A stretch of DNA of 64,000 nt from Gemmatimonadaceae bacterium (GTDB lineage: Bacteria > Gemmatimonadota > Gemmatimonadetes > Gemmatimonadales > Gemmatimonadaceae): the NCBI GenBank assembly GCA_019637355.1, contig JAHBVT010000001.1, positions 930,001 to 994,000 on the forward strand, in the 5' to 3' direction. A program made the translations under genes and the position numbers. The notes beneath the pieces were generated by a model. That model was not told where the DNA came from. It did not search any database and saw only the letters and a list, made by a program, of their open reading frames with translations. Positions 52,169 to 59,241 of the stretch are shown here, one piece after another; position 1 is the first letter of the stretch; every line of letters begins with the position of its first letter.

Positions 52169-52238
52169 GAGACGTGAGACGTGAGACGTGAGCGTTCGCT
52201 CATCTCTCAAGTCTCCCGTCTCAAGTCTCCCGTCTCAT
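52162..52238. repeat. GAGACGT heptad hairpin between convergent genes
   Basis: Eleven consecutive heptads: GAGATGA, GAGACGT three times, GAGCGTT, CGCTCAT, CTCTCAA, GTCTCCC, GTCTCAA, GTCTCCC, GTCTCAT. The halves are complementary around GAGCG-TT-CGCTC, giving a hairpin that overlaps both gene ends; a likely bidirectional terminator. Confidence 0.85.
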
Positions 52239-53173
52239 TGGTACTGCACATACATCACCTTGGGCCGCAGCGTCAGGATCTCCGCGATGGTCGTGCGCGG
52301 GTTGTCGTTGCGCTCCTTGTAGAACTGCTTCCATCCCACGAACTGCACGGGTTCGGTGCGGATGTAGGAGTTGAACGTGCTCCGCTTGAGCGTGGGCGTG
52401 CCGAAGCCGTCCATATGCATCACGATCTGCACGTGCGGGTCGAGGCGGATGTTCTGCGCGTTGGTGACGCCGCGGCGGGTGAAGCGGTGCACGACGAGGA
52501 TCTTGGGCGGGATGTTGGCCTCGCGCGCGAGCTCGGAAAGGAAGCGCACGGCGTAGTTGATGTCCTCGGCGTCGAAGGTGCCGATGCGACGCCCCGGGAT
52601 GCCGCCGTCCTTCATCGAGAACTCGGGGTCGATGCCGAGGTGGAAGTTGGGGCGGCGGAGGAAGGGCGCTAGGCGTGGCAGCTCTTCCTGCAACGTGGAG
52701 AGGCCGACCTGCAGGTCGAGGAAGACCAGCGCATTGCGCGTGGCAGCCCACTGTGCGACGCGCTCGACCAGGGTGTCGGCCATCCGGCCGCGATGCTTGC
52801 CGTCCGGGCCGGGGTGCTCGCGCGCCACGACGGCGATCAAGTGCAGCGCGGGCACGACCGGCGTCTCGGGATCGGCGGCGCGCCAGGCGGCGACCTCGGC
52901 GTCGAGCATCGCGAGCATCTGGTCGGGCGGGTACTCGCCCATCACGCCCATGCGGCGGGAGAGCGGGTTGCCGTAGTAGGCGATGATGCGGTTGTGCGGG
53001 AGGATCGCGCCGGGCCGTGGTGTGCCGCCGGGAATGGGCTCGGCGCCGCTGGCGGGCGTCGCGGCGGCTGGACGCGAGGCCTGCTGGGCGGCGGCGACGC
53101 TGAACGCGGCGGCGCTGAAAGTTGCCGCGCCGAAGACGGCGGCAAGGGCGGCGACGAGAACGGGGGGGCGCAT
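52235..53173 (-). CDS. Secreted protein of unknown function, TIM-barrel-like pattern
   Basis: 312 residues from ATG 53173 with a signal peptide (MRPPVLVAALAAVFGAAT ... 'SVAAAQQ'). The mature part starts with a Pro/Ala linker, then 'NRIIAYYGNPLSRRMGVMGE', 'YPPDQMLAMLDAEVAAW', 'NALVFLDLQVGLSTLQEEL', 'FHLGIDPEFSMKDGGIPGRR', 'KILVVHRFTRRGVTNAQNI', 'VQIVMHMDGFGTP'. The alternation of strands with conserved Asp/His resembles a TIM-barrel hydrolase but no family is recognised. Frame continuation to 53443 is not coding. Confidence 0.75.
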   Translation of the reverse strand: MRPPVLVAALAAVFGAATFSAAAFSVAAAQQASRPAAATPASGAEPIPGGTPRPGAILPHNRIIAYYGNPLSRRMGVMGEYPPDQMLAMLDAEVAAWRAADPETPVVPALHLIAVVAREHPGPDGKHRGRMADTLVERVAQWAATRNALVFLDLQVGLSTLQEELPRLAPFLRRPNFHLGIDPEFSMKDGGIPGRRIGTFDAEDINYAVRFLSELAREANIPPKILVVHRFTRRGVTNAQNIRLDPHVQIVMHMDGFGTPTLKRSTFNSYIRTEPVQFVGWKQFYKERNDNPRTTIAEILTLRPKVMYVQYQ

Positions 53174-53183
53174 AGTGGCGTGC

Positions 53184-53189
53184 AAGATA
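53184..53189 (-). promoter_or_regulatory. -10-like TATCTT for secreted protein
   Basis: Minus-strand GTTATCTT, ten bases before ATG 53173. Confidence 0.45.
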
Positions 53190-53207
53190 ACCGGCGGCGC
53201 GAGGGGC

Positions 53208-54992
53208 CTACGGGATGACGACCATCCGGCGGTCGGCGCGGATGCTGTACTGCCCGGCGACGGTGACTTCGAGCTGCACCAGGTACTCACCGCGCCGGAG
53301 CGTGGAGATGTCAAGCTCGAGCGCGCGGGCCGAGCGGCTGCTGCCGCGGGCGGAGACATCGGTGACGGTGATGCTGACGGGCGCGGATTCCCGGGCCAGC
53401 CGCAGGGCGCGGGCGGCGCGGCGCACGGCGCCGGCTTCCTCACTGTCGGTGACCACGGTGAGCGAGATGGTCATCTGCTCGCCGTCGGGATTGGTGCCGT
53501 AGGCCTCCCAGAACACACCCAGCTTCTGCGAGCTCCGCACGACCTGGGTGGGCAGCGCGTGCGGGAGGGCTTCCTCGATGCTCGTGGGGAAGTCGCCGTA
53601 GGGCTCGTAGAACAACAGGTCCGAGAGTGAGACGCGCGTCCCGGTGGCCAGCGGTGGGCGGATGCCGTAGCGCGCGCGGACGAGCGTGGAGGAGTCGGGC
53701 GCGGCGATCTCGGCGCTCATCAGCAGCGGCCCCCAGGGCGCGCGGACGATCAGCGTGCCGCGCGCGGGCGCGGCGCGGCGGATGGTCTGGTTCTGCTGCG
53801 GATCGCCGGTAGGCGTGGCAATCAATGCGGCCTCGAGCGTGGTGCCGCGCAGGCGTTCGACCTTGGTGACGTCGTAGGCGAGTACCACGAGGGCAGTGTC
53901 GCCGCGGCGGAAGAGGCCCTTCTGGTGCTCCAGCATATAGAGGTGCTTGGCGTACGGCGGCTGGTAGCGCGCGACCACCGGCGGCAACTGCACGGCCCAG
54001 TCGGTGGAGTCCGACGTGACGGGCGACGTGAGGACGTAGTACGGCGGGATGTAGCGGTAGGCAGGCGAGGGATCGTGGCCGATGATGTTGACTTGCCGCG
54101 GTCCGCCGGCGCCCATCGGGACGTCGGGTCCGCGCGACCAGTGCCGCGACCAGCCGAAGCGCAGCAGCAGTTCCCGCTCGTCCTCGTCGAAGCCGAACAT
54201 ATACGCGCTCGGCGCGGCCCGGAGGAACTCGCCGTAGGTGGTGCGGGCGAAGTGCTCTGACCGCGAATCATTGCCATCGAGTCCGTAGCGCGCCCGCGAG
54301 AGCCACCAGGTGCGCCGCTCGAAGGCCTCGCGCTGCGGCGAGCCACAGGCGTTGCGCGAGTACTGGCGGCGCGTGTCGTCGTCGAGGTACAGCGCGATGT
54401 CCGTCCAGAGGCAGCGCATCGGCGCGGACATCTGCGCGAGGGTGCTGTCCCAGGCCACCTCGGCCTTGGCGTAGCGCCCGAGTTGGTGCAGCGCGAATCC
54501 TTCGAGGGCGTGGCACCACCAGCCGTAGGAGCGGCACTCCCGCGCCGCGGTGAGCGCCTCCTCGTTGCGGCCGGCTTCGTCGAGGTAGCGGATGCGCTGA
54601 CCCACGAGCCACTCGTCGGAGGGCAGGGAGCGCGCGAGGGAGTCGAGCTGGCGGATGAGCTCGGTGCGCATCCTGGTGACCGCCGGCAGTTCGGGCGCAG
54701 GCGGGGGACTCTCCTCGTCGTACCAATAGCAGAACCGCCCGACGCGCTCCTGACATTCGCGGGCCATCCGGCCGCGGTGGGCCGGCAGGTTGGCGCGCCG
54801 GAAGCTCTCGAAGCGGGCCTGTGCCCGCTGGCCGACGACACGCGGATCGTCGAACACGGCGGTCGTGGAATCAGTCGGTTCGGACTGTGCCGCCACCAGG
54901 CGTGGCAGCATCGCGCAGAGCGCGGCCAGCAGCAGGGCGGCGCCGAGAGCCGTCGGAGCGAGGGAGCGCGCGGCGCGGGCGGAGGGAATCAC
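53208..54992 (-). CDS. Secreted protein of unknown function, TPR-like N-terminal region
   Basis: 594 residues from GTG 54992, with a signal peptide (VIPSARAARSLAPTALGAAL ... 'RLVAAQSEP'). Residues 110-210 look like helical tetratricopeptide-type repeats ('DEWLVGQRIRYLDEAGRNEE', 'GFALHQLGRYAKAEVAWDST'). A conserved patch 'LLLRFGWSRHWSRGPD' recalls GWxTD-type proteins. The C-terminal 200 residues are beta-rich ('VSLSDLLFYEPYGDFPTSIE', 'ALELDISTLRRGEYLVQLEV'), as in GWxTD-family proteins of Gemmatimonadota. The frame is open to 55430 but overlaps dut. Confidence 0.72.
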   Translation of the reverse strand: MIPSARAARSLAPTALGAALLLAALCAMLPRLVAAQSEPTDSTTAVFDDPRVVGQRAQARFESFRRANLPAHRGRMARECQERVGRFCYWYDEESPPPAPELPAVTRMRTELIRQLDSLARSLPSDEWLVGQRIRYLDEAGRNEEALTAARECRSYGWWCHALEGFALHQLGRYAKAEVAWDSTLAQMSAPMRCLWTDIALYLDDDTRRQYSRNACGSPQREAFERRTWWLSRARYGLDGNDSRSEHFARTTYGEFLRAAPSAYMFGFDEDERELLLRFGWSRHWSRGPDVPMGAGGPRQVNIIGHDPSPAYRYIPPYYVLTSPVTSDSTDWAVQLPPVVARYQPPYAKHLYMLEHQKGLFRRGDTALVVLAYDVTKVERLRGTTLEAALIATPTGDPQQNQTIRRAAPARGTLIVRAPWGPLLMSAEIAAPDSSTLVRARYGIRPPLATGTRVSLSDLLFYEPYGDFPTSIEEALPHALPTQVVRSSQKLGVFWEAYGTNPDGEQMTISLTVVTDSEEAGAVRRAARALRLARESAPVSITVTDVSARGSSRSARALELDISTLRRGEYLVQLEVTVAGQYSIRADRRMVVIP

Positions 54993-54998
54993 AGGGGA

Positions 54999-55004
54999 AT
55001 GATA
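54999..55004 (-). promoter_or_regulatory. -10-like TATCAT, leaderless spacing
   Basis: Minus-strand TATCAT is followed by six bases and the GTG at 54992. Confidence 0.5.
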
Positions 55005-55026
55005 CCCCGAAGCCCGCGCCACGTTG

Positions 55027-55032
55027 TAGCTT
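55027..55032 (+). promoter_or_regulatory. -10-like TAGCTT for dut
   Basis: TAGCTT ends eight bases before ATG 55041. Confidence 0.5.
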
Positions 55033-55040
55033 ACGCACCT

Positions 55041-55544
55041 ATGCCTGCCATCGTCTTTGAGGCCCTGCACGAGGGGGTGCAGCCGCCGCGCCGAGCCACC
55101 ACCGCCAGCGCCGGGCACGATCTCGCCGCTTGCCTGCTGGGCGAAGGGGTGCCGGTCTTCGTGGACGGGGTTCGCGAGACCCGCGCCGCCCAAGCCGGAC
55201 CGGATGGCCCGAGCGTCACCCTCGCGCCCGGGGAGAAGGCCTTGATTCCGTTGGGGTTCCGCGCGCAGCTCCCTGTGGGGTATGAAGCGCAGGTGCGGCC
55301 CCGCTCGGGGACGTCGCTCAAGACGGACCTGGTCATCGTCAACAGTCCGGGCACGATCGATGCCGATTTCCCGGACGAGTGGATGGTGCCGGTGAAGAAC
55401 GGGGGCACACGCCCCCTGCGCATCACCCACGGCGAGCGCATCGCGCAGATGGTGCTCGCCCGCTACGAGACACTGGAGTTCGAGTCCGGGGCCGTCGCGC
55501 GCAGCACGGAGCGCGCCGGGGGCTTCGGGTCCACCGGGCGCTGA
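55041..55544 (+). CDS. dut: dUTP diphosphatase
   Basis: 167 residues. It hydrolyses dUTP to dUMP and PPi, preventing uracil in DNA. All five trimeric dUTPase motifs are present: 1 'TASAGHDLAAC', 2 'VRPRSGTSLK', 3 'NSPGTIDADFPDEWMV' (catalytic Asp), 4 'GERIAQMVL', 5 'RAGGFGSTG' at the C-terminus. An insertion between motifs 1 and 2 ('VRETRAAQAGPDGPSVTLAP') makes it slightly longer than usual. Confidence 0.96.
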   Translation: MPAIVFEALHEGVQPPRRATTASAGHDLAACLLGEGVPVFVDGVRETRAAQAGPDGPSVTLAPGEKALIPLGFRAQLPVGYEAQVRPRSGTSLKTDLVIVNSPGTIDADFPDEWMVPVKNGGTRPLRITHGERIAQMVLARYETLEFESGAVARSTERAGGFGSTGR

Positions 55545-55564
55545 GCGCCCCCGAATCCTCGCGT

Positions 55565-56926
55565 ATGCCCCGATTCCGAATCCGCTCGCTTCTCTCGCTG
55601 GCCTTGGTGTTCGTCGCCACGGCGCTGGCGCTTCCGCTCGCCGCGCAGGAACCGGCGCCGGTGCGCGTCGAGTCCTTCACGCTCACCAACGGACTTCGTG
55701 TCCACGTCGTCGAGGACCGCTCGGCACAGGTGGTGGCCGTGAACCTCTGGTACGACGTCGGTTCGCGCGACGAGCGTCCGGGGCGCACCGGCTTCGCGCA
55801 CCTGTTTGAGCATATGATGTTCCAAGGCTCCGCCAACGTGGGGAAGATGGAGCACGGCCAGTTGGTGGAGCGCGCCGGCGGCGCGTATAACGGATCGACG
55901 CAACCGGACCGCACCAACTACTACCAGGTGCTGCCGTCCAACCGGCTCAACCTCGCGATGTGGCTCGAAGCCGACCGGATGCGTTCGTTGGCGATCACCG
56001 AGGAGAACCTCGAGAACCAGCGGCAGGCGGTGAAGGAGGAGCGCCGCCTGCGCGTGGACAACCAACCGTACTTCGGTGCCTTGGTGGACTCGCTGCCGTT
56101 GCTCTTTGATGCGGAGCGCTGCTTTGCCTACGCGCACTCGATCATCGGCTCGATGCCCGACCTCGACGCCGCCAGCGTCGAGGACGTCAGTGAGTTCTTC
56201 CGCACGCACTACGCCCCCAACAACGCCACGCTGGTTGTGGTCGGCGATGCCAATGTGCCGCAGGTGATGCGGCTGGCGCAACAGTACTTCGGCAACATCC
56301 CGGCCGGGCCGCAGCGTCCGGCGGTGACCTGCGAGGCGGTGGGGGGCAGCGGCGAGCCACGGGTGCGCCGCGTGCTTGATGCCAATGCCACCTTGCCGGC
56401 AGTCATCGTCGCGGTGCCGGGCGTGCCGCCCGCGCACGCAGACTATCCGGCCCTCTCGCTGCTCTCGACGGTCCTCGGCACGGGCGAGAGCAGCCGGCTC
56501 AACCGCACGCTGGTGCGCGAGTCGCAGACCGCGGTCGCCGCGCAGGCCCTGCACGATCCGTTCGGGCCGATGCGCGGCGCGGGCGTGTTCGCGGCGCTGG
56601 CCATCGCCAACGCCGGGGTGGACGCAGAGGCAATGCGCGCCGAACTCGCTGGGCAGCTCTTCGATCTGGCCGATGCGGTGACGGCTGAGGAACTGGCGAA
56701 GGCCAAGAGCATCTGGCGCGCGACGACGATCTTCGGGCGCCAGCGCGCCGAGGCGCTCTCGGAGGCAGTGCACTACGCCGCGATGTATCTCGGAGGCCCC
56801 GAAGCCGTGAATACCGAAGCCTCACGCTACGCGAACGTCACGTTGGCGGACCTGCGCCGAGTGGCCCGTACCTATCTGCGACCGGAGCGTTCGCTGACGC
56901 TGGTCATCGCCCCGGAGGACCGCTGA
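55565..56926 (+). CDS. Secreted M16 zinc peptidase, catalytic subunit
   Basis: 453 residues from ATG 55565. Signal peptide (MPRFRIRSLLSLALVFVATA ... 'PLAAQEP'). Inverted zinc motif HxxEH is intact at 79-83 ('GFAHLFEHMMFQG'), with the downstream Glu pair near 158 ('AVKEERRLRVDN'). It is the catalytic half of a two-gene M16B (pitrilysin) pair; the second subunit follows with a one-base overlap (TGATG). It probably degrades peptides outside the cytoplasm. Confidence 0.93.
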   Translation: MPRFRIRSLLSLALVFVATALALPLAAQEPAPVRVESFTLTNGLRVHVVEDRSAQVVAVNLWYDVGSRDERPGRTGFAHLFEHMMFQGSANVGKMEHGQLVERAGGAYNGSTQPDRTNYYQVLPSNRLNLAMWLEADRMRSLAITEENLENQRQAVKEERRLRVDNQPYFGALVDSLPLLFDAERCFAYAHSIIGSMPDLDAASVEDVSEFFRTHYAPNNATLVVVGDANVPQVMRLAQQYFGNIPAGPQRPAVTCEAVGGSGEPRVRRVLDANATLPAVIVAVPGVPPAHADYPALSLLSTVLGTGESSRLNRTLVRESQTAVAAQALHDPFGPMRGAGVFAALAIANAGVDAEAMRAELAGQLFDLADAVTAEELAKAKSIWRATTIFGRQRAEALSEAVHYAAMYLGGPEAVNTEASRYANVTLADLRRVARTYLRPERSLTLVIAPEDR

Positions 56927-58998
56927 TGCGCCCGATCGTGAAGGTGGCCCTCGCGGCCGCAGTGCTCCCGACGCTCGCGATGGCGCAGGAGCGCCAGCGG
57001 CCGCCGGCGCCGCTCCCGCTGGCCGAGGCGCAGTTCCCGGCCTTCGTGGAGTTCGAGTTGGAGAACGGGCTGCGCGTGGTGTTAGTGCCGAGCGAGAAGC
57101 AGCCGGTGCTCTCGATGCAGTTGTCGGTCCTGGCCGGCACGGTGTTCGATCCGCCGACCAAGAGCGGGCTCGCCGATCTCGTGTCGGGACTGATGACGAA
57201 GGGTGCCGGCTCGCGCAGCGCCGATGAGATCGCCGAGACCATCGAGCGCGTGGGCGGATCGCTCTCGGCGGCGGCCGGACCGGACTTCCTCAGCGTGTCG
57301 GCGTCGGTCCTGACGACCGACCGCGAGCTGGCCTTCGAGCTGGTGGCGGACGCCCTGCTGCGCCCGACGTTCCCGGCGGACGAGCTGGACCTGCTGCGTA
57401 CGCAGACGCTCTCGGCCTTGGCGCTGGCGCGCTCGCAGCCTGACGCCATCGCCGGCCGGATGTTCGCCAAGCACATCTACGGCGATCACCCGTATGGCCG
57501 TCGCGCCGACGAAACCAGCGTGCGCGGCATCACGCGTGCGGACCTAATCGAGTTCCATCGCCTGCGCGTGCGGCCGGCGCAGGGCTTGTTGGTGCTGGCC
57601 GGCGCCATCGACAGCACCGAGGCGCACCGGCTCGCGCAGCGCGCGTTCGGCAGTTGGGCGGGGCGCGGTGCGTTGATGCCGCCGTCGCGGCCGGCGCCGC
57701 AGCGCCAGCGCACGGAGATCGTGCTGGTGCACCGGCCGGGTTCGGTGCAGTCGAACATTATGGTTGGCAACACGACCTGGCAGCCGACCGATACGCGCAG
57801 CCACGCCTTGGCGATGGCCAATCAGGTGCTCGGCGGGGCCAGCGACGCGCGGCTCTTTACGATCCTGCGCGAGGAGAAGGGCTGGACCTACGGTGCCTAC
57901 AGCGATGTGAACCGTGTGCGTGGCCTCGGCACGTTTATGGCCACGGCCGAAGTGCGCACCGAGGTGACCGACTCGGCGCTGGTCGAGTTGCTGCGGCAGG
58001 TGTACCGGATGGGCGCCGAGCCGGTGCCGGCGGACGAGTTCGAGCGACAGCAGCAGACGCTCACCGGGCGATTCCCGCTTACGGTGGAGACGGCGCAGCA
58101 AGTGGCGGCGCAGGTGGCGACGTCGCGGCTGCTCGGGCTCCCCAACGATTATGTGCAGACGTATCGGCAGCGGATCGCGGCGCTGACGCCGGAGCAGGTG
58201 CAGGCGGCGGCACGAGGCGGGATGCGTGCCGAGGCGGCGCTGGTGGTGGTCGTCGGTGACGGCGCGGCGCTGAAGTCTAAGCTCGAGGCGATCGCGCCGG
58301 TGACGATGGTAGACGTGGACGGCGCCCCGATCGCGGTCGAGGAGACGGTGGTGCGGGCGGTGCCGCTGGCCTTCGACCCCAGTGCACTGCGCGCCACCAG
58401 CGACTCGTTCACGGTGATGGTGCAGGGGCAGAACTTCGGCTACCAGAGCTTCACGCTGGAGCCGACGGCCGACGGCTGGCGCTTCTTCGAGAAGTCGGTG
58501 CTCGGGCCGATCATCCAGCAGGAGACGACGGTCGAGTTCACGCGCGAGATGGAGATGCGCTCGACGACGCAGTCCGGCCGCTTTCAGGGCGAGGAGATGA
58601 ACCTGCTCGTGCGCTACGGCGGCGGCCGGGCGACAGGGAGCGGGCGCGCGCCGGGGCAGCAGGGAATGCAGGAGGTCTCGTACCGCGATGCGACCGTGCC
58701 CGACGGCGCGGTGGATGACAATCTGCTCGTGGCGCTGCTGCCGTTCTTCGCCTGGCGCGACGGCGCGACGGTGGAGGTGAACGTGTTCCTGTCGGGGCGC
58801 GGCACGGTGGAGCGGCGCACGCTGCGCGTGGATGGGCAGGAAGTGGTGACGGTGCCGGCGGGAACGTTTGGCGCGTACCGGGTGCAGCTGGTGGGTGGGG
58901 ATGCGGCGGGGACGTATTGGATCGAGGTCGCACAGCCGCATCGGGTGTTGAAGTTCGGGCCGGCGGGGGTGCCTCTCGAGATCGTTCGAGTGCGGTGA
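56926..58998 (+). CDS. M16 peptidase-like non-catalytic subunit fused to a beta-rich C-terminal domain
   Basis: 690 residues, about 230 longer than a normal M16B subunit. Signal peptide (MRPIVKVALAAAVLPTLAMA). The HxxEH position reads 'KSGLADLVSGLMTKGAG', so zinc ligands are lost, as in partner subunits; the R/Y pair region 'EEKGWTYGAYSDV' is kept. From about residue 465 a different domain begins ('DSFTVMVQGQNFGYQSFTLE', 'VTVPAGTFGAYRVQLVGGDA', 'YWIEVAQPHRVLKF') that resembles DUF3108-type beta-barrel proteins. Coupled to the catalytic subunit. Confidence 0.88.
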   Translation: MRPIVKVALAAAVLPTLAMAQERQRPPAPLPLAEAQFPAFVEFELENGLRVVLVPSEKQPVLSMQLSVLAGTVFDPPTKSGLADLVSGLMTKGAGSRSADEIAETIERVGGSLSAAAGPDFLSVSASVLTTDRELAFELVADALLRPTFPADELDLLRTQTLSALALARSQPDAIAGRMFAKHIYGDHPYGRRADETSVRGITRADLIEFHRLRVRPAQGLLVLAGAIDSTEAHRLAQRAFGSWAGRGALMPPSRPAPQRQRTEIVLVHRPGSVQSNIMVGNTTWQPTDTRSHALAMANQVLGGASDARLFTILREEKGWTYGAYSDVNRVRGLGTFMATAEVRTEVTDSALVELLRQVYRMGAEPVPADEFERQQQTLTGRFPLTVETAQQVAAQVATSRLLGLPNDYVQTYRQRIAALTPEQVQAAARGGMRAEAALVVVVGDGAALKSKLEAIAPVTMVDVDGAPIAVEETVVRAVPLAFDPSALRATSDSFTVMVQGQNFGYQSFTLEPTADGWRFFEKSVLGPIIQQETTVEFTREMEMRSTTQSGRFQGEEMNLLVRYGGGRATGSGRAPGQQGMQEVSYRDATVPDGAVDDNLLVALLPFFAWRDGATVEVNVFLSGRGTVERRTLRVDGQEVVTVPAGTFGAYRVQLVGGDAAGTYWIEVAQPHRVLKFGPAGVPLEIVRVR

Positions 58999-58999
58999 G

Positions 59000-59108
59000 T
59001 GCGGTGAGTGCGGAGGGTGCGAGATGGGAGATGGGGAGGTGGGTGACGGCGGGGAGATGGGAGAGGGGAGACGGTTGGGAGAGGGGAAATGGTTGGGAGA
59101 AGAGAGAA
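59000..59108. repeat. Mixed heptad/nonamer repeat with dispersed core
   Basis: Starts with TGCGGTGAG units (period 9), then GAGATGG twice and GGGAGAG-type units around the core GGGTGACGGCGGGGAGA (59041-59057), identical to that at 22811 and 42681. Confidence 0.8.
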
Positions 59109-59138
59109 GGGGGATGGAGCCGGTTGGCTCCATCCCCC
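59109..59138. terminator. Perfect 13-bp bidirectional hairpin
   Basis: GGGGGATGGAGCC pairs with GGCTCCATCCCCC around loop GGTT, between the convergent M16 and zinc peptidase genes. It abuts the CCTT microsatellite. Confidence 0.85.
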
Positions 59139-59226
59139 TTCCTTCCTTCCTTCCTTCCTTCCTTCCTTCCTTCCTTCCTTCCTTCCTTCCTTCCTTCCTT
59201 CCTTCCTTCCTTCCTTCCTTCCTTCC
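59137..59226. repeat. (CCTT)n tetranucleotide microsatellite, about 22.5 units
   Basis: Ninety bases of uninterrupted CCTT. It ends 15 bases before the stop codon of the zinc peptidase on the minus strand. Open frames across it (FLPSFLPS... and similar) are artefacts. Confidence 0.97.
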
Positions 59227-59241
59227 GGCTGCTTCGACCTG

